Shown: positions 1 through 6,377, counted from the first letter of the stretch. The stretch is 13,620 bases of DNA from an uncultured Porphyromonadaceae bacterium (GCA_902494595.1 CABUTY010000007.1:1-13620), one strand, 5' to 3'. Notes: generated from the letters alone by a model not told the origin. Numbers and translations are program-made.

Positions 1-875
1 CCGCTGAGCACGCTGATGCCGATGATTTTGTCGTTGGCTACGGTGAGCTTGATGGCCTCGGCGCCGTCGTAATAGAGAATGCCCTTATCGGGGCCGAACC
101 ATTGAACCTTGTTGTAGAGGTCGGCCACACGACCGGGCATAGCCTTGACGTTAATGCCGAGTTTCACGGGACCTACGCCGTCGCGGTTGATAATCCAGCT
201 GTCGTTTTCGTTGGCGAGGGAATTAGCCACGGGGTTGAAGATACCGGCTGATTTGCCTGGCTGAGCCTTTCCGTTGACGATAGCGCTGCGGCTACCCTCG
301 GCTTTGCTTTCGTCGGCGGGAGCGGGAGGAGCCGTTATCGTGACAGTGGAAGCACCCATGATGCTTACGTTCTCCAGCAGATAAGTATAGTCGCGGGGCT
401 TTGTCTCGCCGGGGGCCATTGCCGTGGAGCGGAGCACGAATTTGCCAAGAGATGTTACCGATTCGGGGATGCCCAGGATGTCGACGCTACCGCGCAGAGC
501 CTGGCCGGAGGGGAGGGTGGTGGTGAGCGAGCCATCGCCGCTGGCGTCGCCAATCACTATCTTGGCAACTTCATATTTAGTGCCGTCGGGGCCTATGGCC
601 TCGATGGCATAGTCGCCTTTGTTGCTGAGCACTACGTCGGTGAGGGGGTGTGAGAGCTGGTTGGCATACTGGAAACTGACGGTCACCTTGTCGCCGTTGC
701 GTTTTGCGCCCATCATCACGAAAGCGATGTCAGCGTGGTCGCCATAGGCAGTCATTGTCATGTCGCCCATCTTGAAGCTGCCGAGGTTGTTGCCGTAGTC
801 CTGGGCTGCCGCGCCAAAGGCGCTGGCCAGCAGCACGCCGCTGAGAGCCATGACCTTAATTCTGTCTGTAATCAT
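1..875 (-). CDS. Secreted protein of unknown function, 3' end cut by window edge
   Basis: I do not recognise the family. The frame is open for 291 codons from ATG at 875 to the left edge, so the C-terminus is missing. Residues 1-25 form a typical signal peptide: a short charged start (MITDRIK), a hydrophobic core, and a likely cleavage after AAA before QDYGNN. The product is therefore probably exported to the periplasm or beyond. Residues about 30-160 look like a beta-rich domain (alternating hydrophobic residues, many G, D, T). A proline/alanine-rich linker (TAPPAPADES, about residues 180-190) leads into a second region with NDSWIINRDG and VQWFGPDKG. There are no membrane segments after the signal. 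The gene starts 23 bases after the gpmA stop on the same strand, so the two are probably cotranscribed, but nothing visible suggests a glycolytic role. The start is supported by the signal peptide; it has no strong Shine-Dalgarno sequence, which is normal in Bacteroidetes. Confidence 0.85.
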   Translation of the reverse strand, partial: MITDRIKVMALSGVLLASAFGAAAQDYGNNLGSFKMGDMTMTAYGDHADIAFVMMGAKRNGDKVTVSFQYANQLSHPLTDVVLSNKGDYAIEAIGPDGTKYEVAKIVIGDASGDGSLTTTLPSGQALRGSVDILGIPESVTSLGKFVLRSTAMAPGETKPRDYTYLLENVSIMGASTVTITAPPAPADESKAEGSRSAIVNGKAQPGKSAGIFNPVANSLANENDSWIINRDGVGPVKLGINVKAMPGRVADLYNKVQWFGPDKGILYYDGAEAIKLTVANDKIIGISVLS

Positions 876-898
876 AAGTAAATGTTCAAAATTATTTG

Positions 899-1585
899 TC
901 ATAGATAGTAATACCGCAGAGGGTTCTGACGGTCGTCGAGTTCGAATACGAGGGGAGAGCCGGTGGGTATTTCAAGGTTCAGCGCCTCGTCGGGTTTTAG
1001 TTTGCGGAGCATCATGACGAGAGCCCGCAGACTGTTGCCGTGCGCCACCACAAGGACATCGCCGTAATGGTGAAGGGCGGGTATGATTCTTTCTTCCCAG
1101 ACGCAGCGTACTCTTTCGATGGTTGTCTTGAGGCTTTCGGCAGCGGGGAGTTCGTCGGCGCTTAGAGAGGCGTATCTGGGGTCGTTGGCGGGATGTCTGG
1201 GGTCGTCGGGGCTCAGTGCCGGAGGCATCACATCGAAGCCCCGCCGCCACATGTGCACCTGTTCGTCGCCATATTTACGGGCGGTGTCGGCCTTGTCGAG
1301 GCCCTGCAGCGCACCGTAATGGCGTTCGTTGAGATGCCAGTCCTTTACCACGGGAACCCACTCACGGTCGAGTTCCGCCGTGCACAGCTCCAGGGTATGT
1401 ATGGCGCGTTTAAGATAGGATGTGAAATAATAGTCGGGCTTCAGACCGGCAGCTTTCATCTTGCGGCCGGCCTCCCGGGCTTCTTCCACACCACGCGCGC
1501 TCAGTTCGACATCGGTCCAGCCCGTGAACAGATTCTTCAGGTTCCATTCGCTCTGACCATGCCGCAGCAATATGAGGTGTCGCAT
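899..1585 (-). CDS. gpmA: 2,3-bisphosphoglycerate-dependent phosphoglycerate mutase
   Basis: This cytosolic enzyme interconverts 3-phosphoglycerate and 2-phosphoglycerate in glycolysis and gluconeogenesis through a phosphohistidine intermediate. The 228-residue protein starts with the histidine phosphatase signature LLRHGQSEWN, giving R8 and the phosphorylated H9, followed by the family-typical stretch FTGWTDVELSARG. The substrate-binding and acid segment LNERHYGALQGLDK follows, with E87 the likely general acid, and then VVAHGNSLRAL with the second catalytic H182. Proteobacterial GpmA proteins are about 250 residues, so this is slightly short but has every catalytic block. The C-terminal tail is abbreviated and ends RYYYL. 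The gene is followed after 23 bases by the secreted-protein gene. Upstream is the edge of a large palindromic element (1685-1870). I saw no clear Bacteroidetes -7/-33 promoter in the first 100 bases upstream. The assignment is firm on motifs. Confidence 0.97.
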   Translation of the reverse strand: MRHLILLRHGQSEWNLKNLFTGWTDVELSARGVEEAREAGRKMKAAGLKPDYYFTSYLKRAIHTLELCTAELDREWVPVVKDWHLNERHYGALQGLDKADTARKYGDEQVHMWRRGFDVMPPALSPDDPRHPANDPRYASLSADELPAAESLKTTIERVRCVWEERIIPALHHYGDVLVVAHGNSLRALVMMLRKLKPDEALNLEIPTGSPLVFELDDRQNPLRYYYL

Positions 1586-1684
1586 GTTTTTATCGTTTGT
1601 TCATTATATATTACTCATCGGAGGCATGTTTTATTTTGATTTTTTTTGAAATTGCTGAAACTTTCCGGAACAGGGTGCGTCTAA

Positions 1685-1870
1685 AAAGTAAGTCATGAAA
1701 ATTATTACGCATTATAATAGCTTTGAGGCTTTGCATTATCGGCGGCATTATTTCGCCGCATTTACCTCTCTTCTTCAGTCATGTAGCTCGCTACATTCCT
1801 TCATCATAGAGGAAAAATCGGCTGAAATAATGCTCCCCGATAATGCAAAATAATTTCCACGACTTACTTT
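1685..1870. repeat. Large imperfect palindrome (MITE/REP-like element) upstream of sigma gene
   Basis: The outer arms 1685-1706 and 1849-1870 are inverted copies with 20 of 22 positions matching (core AAAGTAAGTC / GACTTACTTT). A second pair, 1731-1758 and 1819-1848, is also inverted (TTGCATTATCGG / CCGATAATGCAA). The centre is a perfect stem ATGTAGC-TC-GCTACAT at 1781-1796. The left arm carries an extra 24 bases (1707-1730) with no partner on the right. The whole can fold into one long hairpin. It has no coding capacity, which fits a non-autonomous miniature element or a REP-like repeat. It ends 9 bases before the sigma factor ATG. This is a description of visible structure; copy number elsewhere in the genome is unknown. 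Confidence 0.75.
1718..1725 (+). promoter_or_regulatory. Candidate -7 box for the sigma operon
   Basis: TAGCTTTG matches the Bacteroidetes primary sigma -7 consensus TAnnTTTG and reads toward the sigma gene. It lies inside the 24 unpaired bases of the left palindrome arm. No TTG is found at the expected -33 distance (CATG lies 20 nt upstream), so the match is half a promoter only. If used, the transcript would start near 1733 and carry most of the palindrome as a folded leader. Confidence 0.3.
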
Positions 1871-1879
1871 AAGGTGAAT

Positions 1880-2389
1880 ATGGACAATAACAACAAGGAC
1901 ATAAGAGAGGAGGATGCACAACGGGCGTTTGCCGGGTTGGTGGAGCGCTATTCGGGTGTCATCTCCAAGGTATGCTATATGTATGCGGAGAGTGCCGGGG
2001 AGGCGGCCGACATGCGTCAGGACATACTTCTGAATCTGTGGAAGAGCCGCGACTCGTTCAGGGGAGAGGCCAATATGTCGACATGGATTCACCGGGTATG
2101 TATCAACACCTGCATCTCCTATATCCGTAAGGAGAAGAAGCATCGGGCGGCCGGAGGGCCGGAACTTATGGATCTTATACCGGATACGGTCCCTGACCGC
2201 AGAGAGATGCTCCGCCAGATGCACGACCTCATACGCAGGCTCAAGACCCGCGAGAGGGCATTGATACTTCTCTGGCTCGAGGATTTCAATTACGACGAGA
2301 TTGCGGAAGTGGTAGGCGTGGGGCGCAACACGGTGGCCACTTCCCTCCGAAGAATAAAACAGAAACTCATGGAAATGGCTAAAGACTGA
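1880..2389 (+). CDS. ECF-type RNA polymerase sigma factor
   Basis: This is a 169-residue sigma-70 family protein of the extracytoplasmic function class, which directs RNA polymerase to a small regulon. Region 2 spans about residues 10-90: core-binding and -10 recognition helices with DMRQDILLNLWKSRDSF, then the typical FRGEANMSTWIHRVCINTC and the basic end YIRKEKKHR. A variable acidic linker follows (about 95-108, DLIPDTVPD). Region 4 spans about 110-165 with the helix-turn-helix YDEIAEVVGVGRNTVATSLRRIKQKL that reads the -35 element. An in-frame GTG lies at 1874, but I prefer ATG at 1880 because it is preceded by TAAGG at good spacing. The next gene starts one base after the stop (TGATATG), so translation is probably coupled and that protein is its likely membrane regulator. 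The gene has almost no upstream space of its own, because a palindromic element ends at 1870. Confidence 0.93.
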   Translation: MDNNNKDIREEDAQRAFAGLVERYSGVISKVCYMYAESAGEAADMRQDILLNLWKSRDSFRGEANMSTWIHRVCINTCISYIRKEKKHRAAGGPELMDLIPDTVPDRREMLRQMHDLIRRLKTRERALILLWLEDFNYDEIAEVVGVGRNTVATSLRRIKQKLMEMAKD

Positions 2390-2390
2390 T

Positions 2391-2966
2391 ATGAATATAG
2401 AAGAGTTCAAAGAGATATGGCGTAATACGGAAGTGCATGCCGACGCTGGAGCTTCCGACGTGATGCGCGGCATGGAGAAGGGGAATATGAAGACATCGCT
2501 GGAAAAGCTTGCCGACTATTACCGGCGGTTTGCGATACTGGCGGGCATAATGCTGGTGAATCCATGGATATTCACGATGATGTCCCGCGACGGGATAATG
2601 CGGTTCACATGGGCGTTGCCGATACTGTGGGTTTCGCTCTTTGCTGTGAGCATGACGATAGATGTGACGTTGTGGCGCCGTATAAAGGCGATACATGTAT
2701 GCGACATGAACGTTACGGAGGTTGCTGTCAGGGCACGCAGATGCCGTAAGCTGCATCTGCTGTCGGAGGTGGTGATGGCGCCGCTTGCCGTGGCCTTCCT
2801 GATAGTGATGGGTTTCGCCGCCGATGATGTCTATATGCTGGCCGGAATGCTCGCCGGCGGAATCTTAGGCCTTATTGTCGGGCTGAATATCATGTTCAGG
2901 ATGCTGAAACTTTACCGGGACGTGATCAACGACGGCAACGACATCATAGAGGATGCCGGGGAATAA
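2391..2966 (+). CDS. Four-helix membrane protein, probable anti-sigma or sensor partner
   Basis: I do not recognise a named family. The 191-residue protein has a soluble N-terminal part of about 45 residues (MNIEEFKEIWRNTE...MEKGNMKTSLEKLADYYRR). Four hydrophobic segments follow at roughly 47-64, 72-91, 124-143 and 147-168, and the protein ends in a charged tail (LYRDVINDGNDIIEDAGE). A positively charged loop (RARRCRKLH, about 113-121) separates the helix pairs and is probably cytoplasmic. The ATG lies one base after the sigma factor stop, a strong sign of coupled expression. By position and topology it is inferred to bind the sigma factor with its N-terminal segment and release it on a signal. 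No HxxxCxxC zinc anti-sigma motif is visible, so this is not a classical ZAS protein. A palindromic element begins 5 bases after the stop and may act as terminator. Confidence 0.85.
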   Translation: MNIEEFKEIWRNTEVHADAGASDVMRGMEKGNMKTSLEKLADYYRRFAILAGIMLVNPWIFTMMSRDGIMRFTWALPILWVSLFAVSMTIDVTLWRRIKAIHVCDMNVTEVAVRARRCRKLHLLSEVVMAPLAVAFLIVMGFAADDVYMLAGMLAGGILGLIVGLNIMFRMLKLYRDVINDGNDIIEDAGE

Positions 2967-2970
2967 GTAA

Positions 2971-3197
2971 TGAAGTTGTTTCGACTAATTTACGTTTAAT
3001 AATAAATCATAAAAAAGGTTACACTTTATGGTAACCGTTAGCTCGGCGACCGTATGGGAGCCAATCTTTATCAATATTTTGGGCATCTTCGGCCGCTTAA
3101 ATCGGGACCAATCGAGAGGTTGCTCCCTCATAAACCGGTCAAATCTGCTCCGAAATATTAATAAATCTTACCATAAAAATTAGTCGAAACAACTTCA
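2971..3197. repeat. Second palindromic element, 21-bp perfect terminal inverted repeats
   Basis: Positions 2971-2991 and 3177-3197 are perfect inverted copies (21 of 21; core GTTGTTTCGACTAATTT on the left). The 185 bases between them are non-coding and contain a small hairpin, GGTTAC (3017-3022) with GTAACC (3031-3036). The interior is only weakly self-complementary (for example GACCGTATGGGAGC against the complement of GCTCCCTCATAAACCGGTC). The sequence differs from the palindrome at 1685-1870. It could be a MITE, an invertible segment or a terminator. It starts 5 bases after the stop of the membrane protein and ends 31 bases before the next gene. Confidence 0.75.
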
Positions 3198-3228
3198 ATG
3201 ACAAACAGACAAACCGAACAAACGTAAA

Positions 3229-4119
3229 ATGGAAAATATGAGACTGAAAAAATTATTGGTGGCGATAGCCATGACAGGTGTATTCGCCGGGGCACAGGCC
3301 CAGATGTATTGGAAAGTTACGGAGCCGGAGACAGGGACGACATCGTACATGCTCGGCACGCATCATTTCGCGCCGGTGTCGTTTCTCGACAATCTGGCGG
3401 GTCTTGACAGTGCGCTTAGCAAGTGCGGGAAGCTCTATGGGGAGATCATCATGGCCGACGTGATGAAGCCGGAGTACATGATGCAGATGCAGCAGCAGAT
3501 GATGGCGCCTGCCGACAGCACGCTCGACAAGCTGTTGGGCGCCGAGCAGCTCGACAGTCTGAAGGCGGTATGGAAGGAGTATGGTAATCCGCAGTTGCCG
3601 GAGCAGGTTCTGCCGATGCTCAAGCCGGCGGCCATAGGCACCCAGTTGGCGGCTTTCATGGCTGCGAAGGTGTTCCCGAGCGTCGACTTCACCAATGGCA
3701 TCGACCAGGCCATGCAGACACGCGCCCAGAACATGGGCAAGCCTGTGGATGCTTTTGAGACCGCCGACTACCAGCTGCAGGTACTCTTCGGCAAGTCTAT
3801 AGCCGACCAGGCCGAGGAACTCATGAAGACGGTGCGCGACGTCAAGGGTACGGCCGACAAGATGAAGAAGCTGACGGATGCATATATGAGTCAGGACTTC
3901 GGGACGCTCACGGAGATGTTCGAGGATGCGTATGCCGAGGATCCGGCAGGCACGGAGACGCTGATTTACGGCCGCAACGACCGGTGGGTAGAGCGTCTTG
4001 ACAAGGAGATGCGCACCACGCCCTTGTTTGTGGTTGTGGGAGCCGGTCATCTTGTGGGCGACCGGGGGCTGGTGACGGCGCTGCGCAACCTCGGATTCAA
4101 GGTGGAGCCGGCAAATTAA
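3229..4119 (+). CDS. Secreted TraB/GumN-like protein (TIKI-related superfamily)
   Basis: The 296-residue protein belongs by motif to the TraB/GumN group, whose relatives include animal Tiki metalloproteases; the function of bacterial members is mostly unknown. Residues 1-25 are a signal peptide with cleavage likely after AQA before QMYWKV, so the mature protein is periplasmic or outer-membrane associated. The N-terminal motif MLGTHHFAP has the family histidines at about H45-H46. A conserved E follows in LYGEIIM, and a methionine/glutamine-rich stretch (MMQMQQQMMAP) lies at about 83-93. The C-terminal block VVVGAGHLVGDRGL (GAGH at about 271-274) followed by LRNLGFKVEP is diagnostic of the family. 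The start is ATG at 3229; an in-frame ATG at 3238 would give an equally good signal peptide. It converges on the glycosyltransferase gene with one base between stops, so no separate terminator fits between them. Confidence 0.88.
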   Translation: MENMRLKKLLVAIAMTGVFAGAQAQMYWKVTEPETGTTSYMLGTHHFAPVSFLDNLAGLDSALSKCGKLYGEIIMADVMKPEYMMQMQQQMMAPADSTLDKLLGAEQLDSLKAVWKEYGNPQLPEQVLPMLKPAAIGTQLAAFMAAKVFPSVDFTNGIDQAMQTRAQNMGKPVDAFETADYQLQVLFGKSIADQAEELMKTVRDVKGTADKMKKLTDAYMSQDFGTLTEMFEDAYAEDPAGTETLIYGRNDRWVERLDKEMRTTPLFVVVGAGHLVGDRGLVTALRNLGFKVEPAN

Positions 4120-4120
4120 T

Positions 4121-4966
4121 CTACGATTTCCTGCGGGAATCGAATACATGGTTGCGGCGTGCGTAGGCGATGCCGGCAATACAATGGCGGAGGTATTGGA
4201 AGAAATTCCAGTATCCCCGCTTTTGCTGTCGCCAGGCATGTACGAGTAGACGTGCAGGCCAGGTGTGTGGATGTGCGTGGGTCATTATGGCACCCTGGGT
4301 CATGACGAAATATGGCTCGCGGGAATCCCGGTCAGTTGTGGTGGAATGGTCATGCGCCCCTATCGTGACGGGAATGACCATCATTTTCAGATGCGCCACT
4401 TCAGCATCCCGTACAAAGACATTCTCTTCGCCGCAGCGTAGCACCGGTGTGCCTATGGAAATGTTCTCATTGAACCATATGCCGGCCTTTTTGACGGCTT
4501 GAGGGCGGAAGACTATTTCAAAGGCGGTGACATAGTAGCCTTTGGGGGCTTCTCTGAAAGGAACGGGAGCGGCGGGATATGGTTTGATGAAAGAATGGTT
4601 CCGGGTATACCGGCAGAGAAGAATATCGGCATCGGGCAGCGTGTGGGCGTACTCCAACAGAAGCCGGCGGCCGTCGGCGTCATAGTCTACGTCATCGTCG
4701 CCCATCAGAGCGAGAGGAGCGGTGGCGGCCTCGATGGCCCGGTTGCGGTTGCGGGAGACACCGCGGCTGCTGTCGGTATATACCTTGAAGTCGCTGCGTG
4801 CTGCCAGACATTCGGGAACGGGCAGCTCGCTGTCGGGCAGCTGCCACAGCACCACATATTCCACGCCTTCCATCTCGGGATGACATGACTTGACAACGCG
4901 CTCCATGCCCTCCTCGCCGAATGTGCATAAAAGCACCTGAAGCTTTATCTTTCCATCATGGTCCAT
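4121..4966 (-). CDS. Family 2 (GT-A fold) glycosyltransferase
   Basis: This is a predicted cytosolic nucleotide-sugar-dependent glycosyltransferase of 281 residues. The N-terminal strand KLQVLLCTFGEEG opens the Rossmann-like nucleotide-binding half. It is followed by DSSRGVSRNRNRAIEAA (about 65-81), a segment typical of GT2 enzymes, and then LALMGDDDVDY with D90-D92 as the DXD-like metal and sugar-nucleotide site. A later GEENVFV (about 179-185) resembles the acceptor/catalytic-base block of the family. No transmembrane segment is obvious. The donor and acceptor cannot be told. I choose ATG at 4966 because AAAGGAA lies 6 bases upstream; an in-frame TTG at 4972 is less likely. It stands alone on the minus strand, separate from the capsule genes to the right, so whether it serves the capsule or another glycan is open. 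A perfect hairpin sits directly before the ribosome binding site. Confidence 0.88.
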   Translation of the reverse strand: MDHDGKIKLQVLLCTFGEEGMERVVKSCHPEMEGVEYVVLWQLPDSELPVPECLAARSDFKVYTDSSRGVSRNRNRAIEAATAPLALMGDDDVDYDADGRRLLLEYAHTLPDADILLCRYTRNHSFIKPYPAAPVPFREAPKGYYVTAFEIVFRPQAVKKAGIWFNENISIGTPVLRCGEENVFVRDAEVAHLKMMVIPVTIGAHDHSTTTDRDSREPYFVMTQGAIMTHAHPHTWPARLLVHAWRQQKRGYWNFFQYLRHCIAGIAYARRNHVFDSRRKS

Positions 4967-4976
4967 AACCAATTCC

Positions 4977-5009
4977 TTTCATGCTGAAAACGTTCATTTC
5001 AGCATGAAA
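4977..5009 (-). promoter_or_regulatory. Perfect 13-bp hairpin overlapping the glycosyltransferase ribosome binding site
   Basis: TTTCATGCTGAAA (4977-4989) and TTTCAGCATGAAA (4997-5009) are perfect inverted copies around a 7-base loop. On the minus-strand transcript the 3' arm ends in GAAA, directly followed by GGAA TTGGTT ATG, so the stem covers part of the AAAGGAA ribosome binding site. It could limit translation, bind a dimeric regulator as DNA, or end transcription coming from the right. Confidence 0.55.
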
Positions 5010-5018
5010 TTTTATTCT

Positions 5019-5044
5019 GATGAAGTAATAAGATGAAGTAATAA
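5019..5044. repeat. Tandem 13-bp direct repeat, two copies
   Basis: GATGAAGTAATAA occurs twice back to back (5019-5031 and 5032-5044) without a mismatch. It lies in the non-coding gap between the divergent glycosyltransferase and recombinase genes. It may be slippage or a binding site; two copies are too few to say. Confidence 0.6.
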
Positions 5045-5173
5045 ATGGTATTGAAACTGTTTCGCTTTGGCAGTATTTGGGGAATCACAAAACAGCCCGG
5101 AGCTGCACTGAGAGTTCACGGAATTTTGTGCCATACTAATTATCAGAGATTCACAGAAGCGGCAGATAGGAGA

Positions 5174-5181
5174 TAATTTTG
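5174..5181 (+). promoter_or_regulatory. Candidate -7 box for the recombinase gene
   Basis: TAATTTTG fits the Bacteroidetes TAnnTTTG consensus and reads toward the recombinase. No TTG stands at the proper -33 distance. It lies about 130 bases before the ATG, upstream of the terminator-like hairpin at 5235-5265. The rest of the gap 4967-5308 holds, besides the features listed here, no gene I can support. Confidence 0.3.
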
Positions 5182-5211
5182 AATTTGTGAATGCCCGCAT
5201 CGCTCCCTCCT

Positions 5212-5265
5212 CGGCTCGAAAAATCTGCTCGAAAGGAGCCGCCCCTACGGCTCCGAAATTTTTTT
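5212..5265 (+). terminator. Terminator-like hairpin with competing upstream arm (attenuator-like)
   Basis: GGAGCCG (5235-5241) and CGGCTCC (5248-5254) form a 7-bp GC-rich stem over a CCCCTA loop, followed by GAAA and seven T (5259-5265), as in an intrinsic terminator read on the plus strand. An upstream CGGCTC (5212-5217) can pair with the same GAGCCG (5236-5241), giving a mutually exclusive fold. No plus-strand gene lies just upstream to be terminated, so control of the recombinase leader is the more interesting reading. Confidence 0.45.
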
Positions 5266-5308
5266 AAGGAACGCGCTCTTATATATCTTAGTGCAAAAAA
5301 TTCAATAT

Positions 5309-6310
5309 ATGTCAACTATAACAAAGCGATTCACAACATACAGGGATGGAGAGTGGAAAGATACAGGTAGCAGTGAGATGGAGCCGGCCGGCGGAGGGCT
5401 GACGGTGAACGAAATGGTAACCTATACTAATGGCCTTATAGAGGATCTGCGCTGCATAGGGAAGCATGCGATGGCGCGGAGATACCGGCTGACATTGGCA
5501 AGCCTTATAAGATTCATGAGAGAGACTGATGTGAGGCCCGAGGTAATCACCACTACGTTTATCGACGGTTACGAGGAGTCGATGCGCAAGCGGGGACTCT
5601 GCCGCAACACTACCTCTTTCTACATGAGAAATCTGCGGTCAATCATCAACCGGGCCTCGGACGTCGGCTATGATGTGCCGCGCAATCTGTTCAGACATGT
5701 CTACATGGGCATCGACAGGACGGTAAAGAGGTCGGTGACGCTAAAGACGATGTGCAGCATCAGAGACCTGGATTTGTCCGGGTATCCACATCTGGATTTC
5801 GCCAGGAATGTCTTCATGTTTGCATTCTATATGCGGGGAATGTCGTTTGTGGACATGGCGTTTCTTAAGAAAAGCGACATGAGCCATGGCATCATCTCCT
5901 ATTCGCGCCGGAAGACGAGCCAGCAGATACGTGTGAGGGTAGAGGCACAGACCCGCGAAGTGATGGTAAGGCTTGGCGAGAGCGGTACGCGGTATCTGTT
6001 GCCGCTGATAGAAAAGGATGGGAGGGAAGGCTATGAGGAGTACAGAAGCGTATACCACCGCATCAACCGGAATCTGAAGAAAGTAGGGGAGATGCTTGGA
6101 CTTGACGCGAAGCTGACACTGTACGTGGCTCGACATACATGGGCGAGCATAGCCTACCGCAACAATGTGCCGGTGTCGATAATCAGTAAGGCCATGGGTC
6201 ATGACTCGGAGACCACGACACATATCTATCTGAGCTCGATAGACACGGCGGCGGTTGACAGCGCCAACAGTAGAATAATCGCACTTATGCAAGGCAAAAG
6301 CGGCAAATAG
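5309..6310 (+). CDS. Tyrosine recombinase, likely invertase of the adjacent capsule promoter
   Basis: A 333-residue site-specific recombinase of the integrase (tyrosine) family, Bacteroidetes type. Residues about 30-130 form the SAM-like DNA-binding core domain (LTVNEMVTYTNGLIEDLR...). The catalytic domain follows, with the first arginine R176 in FYMRGMSFVDM, a beta-hairpin lysine K202 in YSRRKTS, Y272-x-x-R275-H276 in LYVARHTWAS, H298 in MGHDS, and the nucleophile Y307 in THIYLSS. The usual first histidine of the HxxR box is tyrosine here, a replacement I also associate with other Bacteroidetes recombinases. I choose ATG at 5309; an in-frame GTG lies at 5291. Single recombinases of this size beside capsule loci in Bacteroides flip short promoter segments. 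Here a 19-bp inverted repeat pair begins 38 bases after the stop, so it is the obvious substrate. The stop codon lies inside a perfect hairpin (6302-6323). Confidence 0.95.
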   Translation: MSTITKRFTTYRDGEWKDTGSSEMEPAGGGLTVNEMVTYTNGLIEDLRCIGKHAMARRYRLTLASLIRFMRETDVRPEVITTTFIDGYEESMRKRGLCRNTTSFYMRNLRSIINRASDVGYDVPRNLFRHVYMGIDRTVKRSVTLKTMCSIRDLDLSGYPHLDFARNVFMFAFYMRGMSFVDMAFLKKSDMSHGIISYSRRKTSQQIRVRVEAQTREVMVRLGESGTRYLLPLIEKDGREGYEEYRSVYHRINRNLKKVGEMLGLDAKLTLYVARHTWASIAYRNNVPVSIISKAMGHDSETTTHIYLSSIDTAAVDSANSRIIALMQGKSGK

Positions 6311-6323
6311 GTCGCTATTTGCC
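6302..6323. terminator. Perfect 9-bp hairpin spanning the recombinase stop codon
   Basis: GGCAAATAG (6302-6310) and CTATTTGCC (6315-6323) pair perfectly over a GTCG loop; the TAG stop is in the stem. No T tract follows on the plus strand, so this is a weak intrinsic terminator at best. It lies between the recombinase and the invertible segment and would be met from both sides: by recombinase transcripts, and by transcripts from the left-pointing invertible promoter. Confidence 0.5.
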
Positions 6324-6347
6324 TAAAGAAAGTGATAAGTATAACTC

Positions 6348-6366
6348 TCTTTCTAAGAGACTGACA
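6348..6366 (+). repeat. Left inverted repeat of the invertible promoter segment
   Basis: TCTTTCTAAGAGACTGACA, matched exactly in inverted orientation at 6500-6518. Its size, spacing and place between a tyrosine recombinase and upxY make it a probable recombination site. Confidence 0.85.
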
Positions 6367-6377
6367 TTTTTCGGGCG

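Noticed and set aside
1193..1639. Plus-strand frame of 148 codons across gpmA
   Set aside because: It lies antisense to a gene with all catalytic motifs and shows no domain of its own.
1775..2473. Minus-strand frame of 232 codons opposite the sigma factor
   Set aside because: It begins inside the second gene, ends in the palindrome and has no recognisable domain, whereas the sigma factor on the plus strand is clear.
3253..4239. Open minus-strand frame of 328 codons opposite the TraB/GumN gene
   Set aside because: Its translation is rich in H, R and L without motifs, the signature of the reverse frame of a GC-rich gene; the plus strand has a signal peptide and family motifs.
5012..5200. Minus-strand frame of 62 codons in the gap before the recombinase
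   Set aside because: Composition (many S, C, N) looks like translated repeat DNA, it includes the 13-bp tandem repeat, and it has no ribosome binding site.
5309..6310. Recombinase as part of an integrated element or conjugative transposon
   Set aside because: No excisionase, mobilisation genes or flanking tRNA target are present, and the neighbouring inverted repeats and upxY point to a local promoter invertase.
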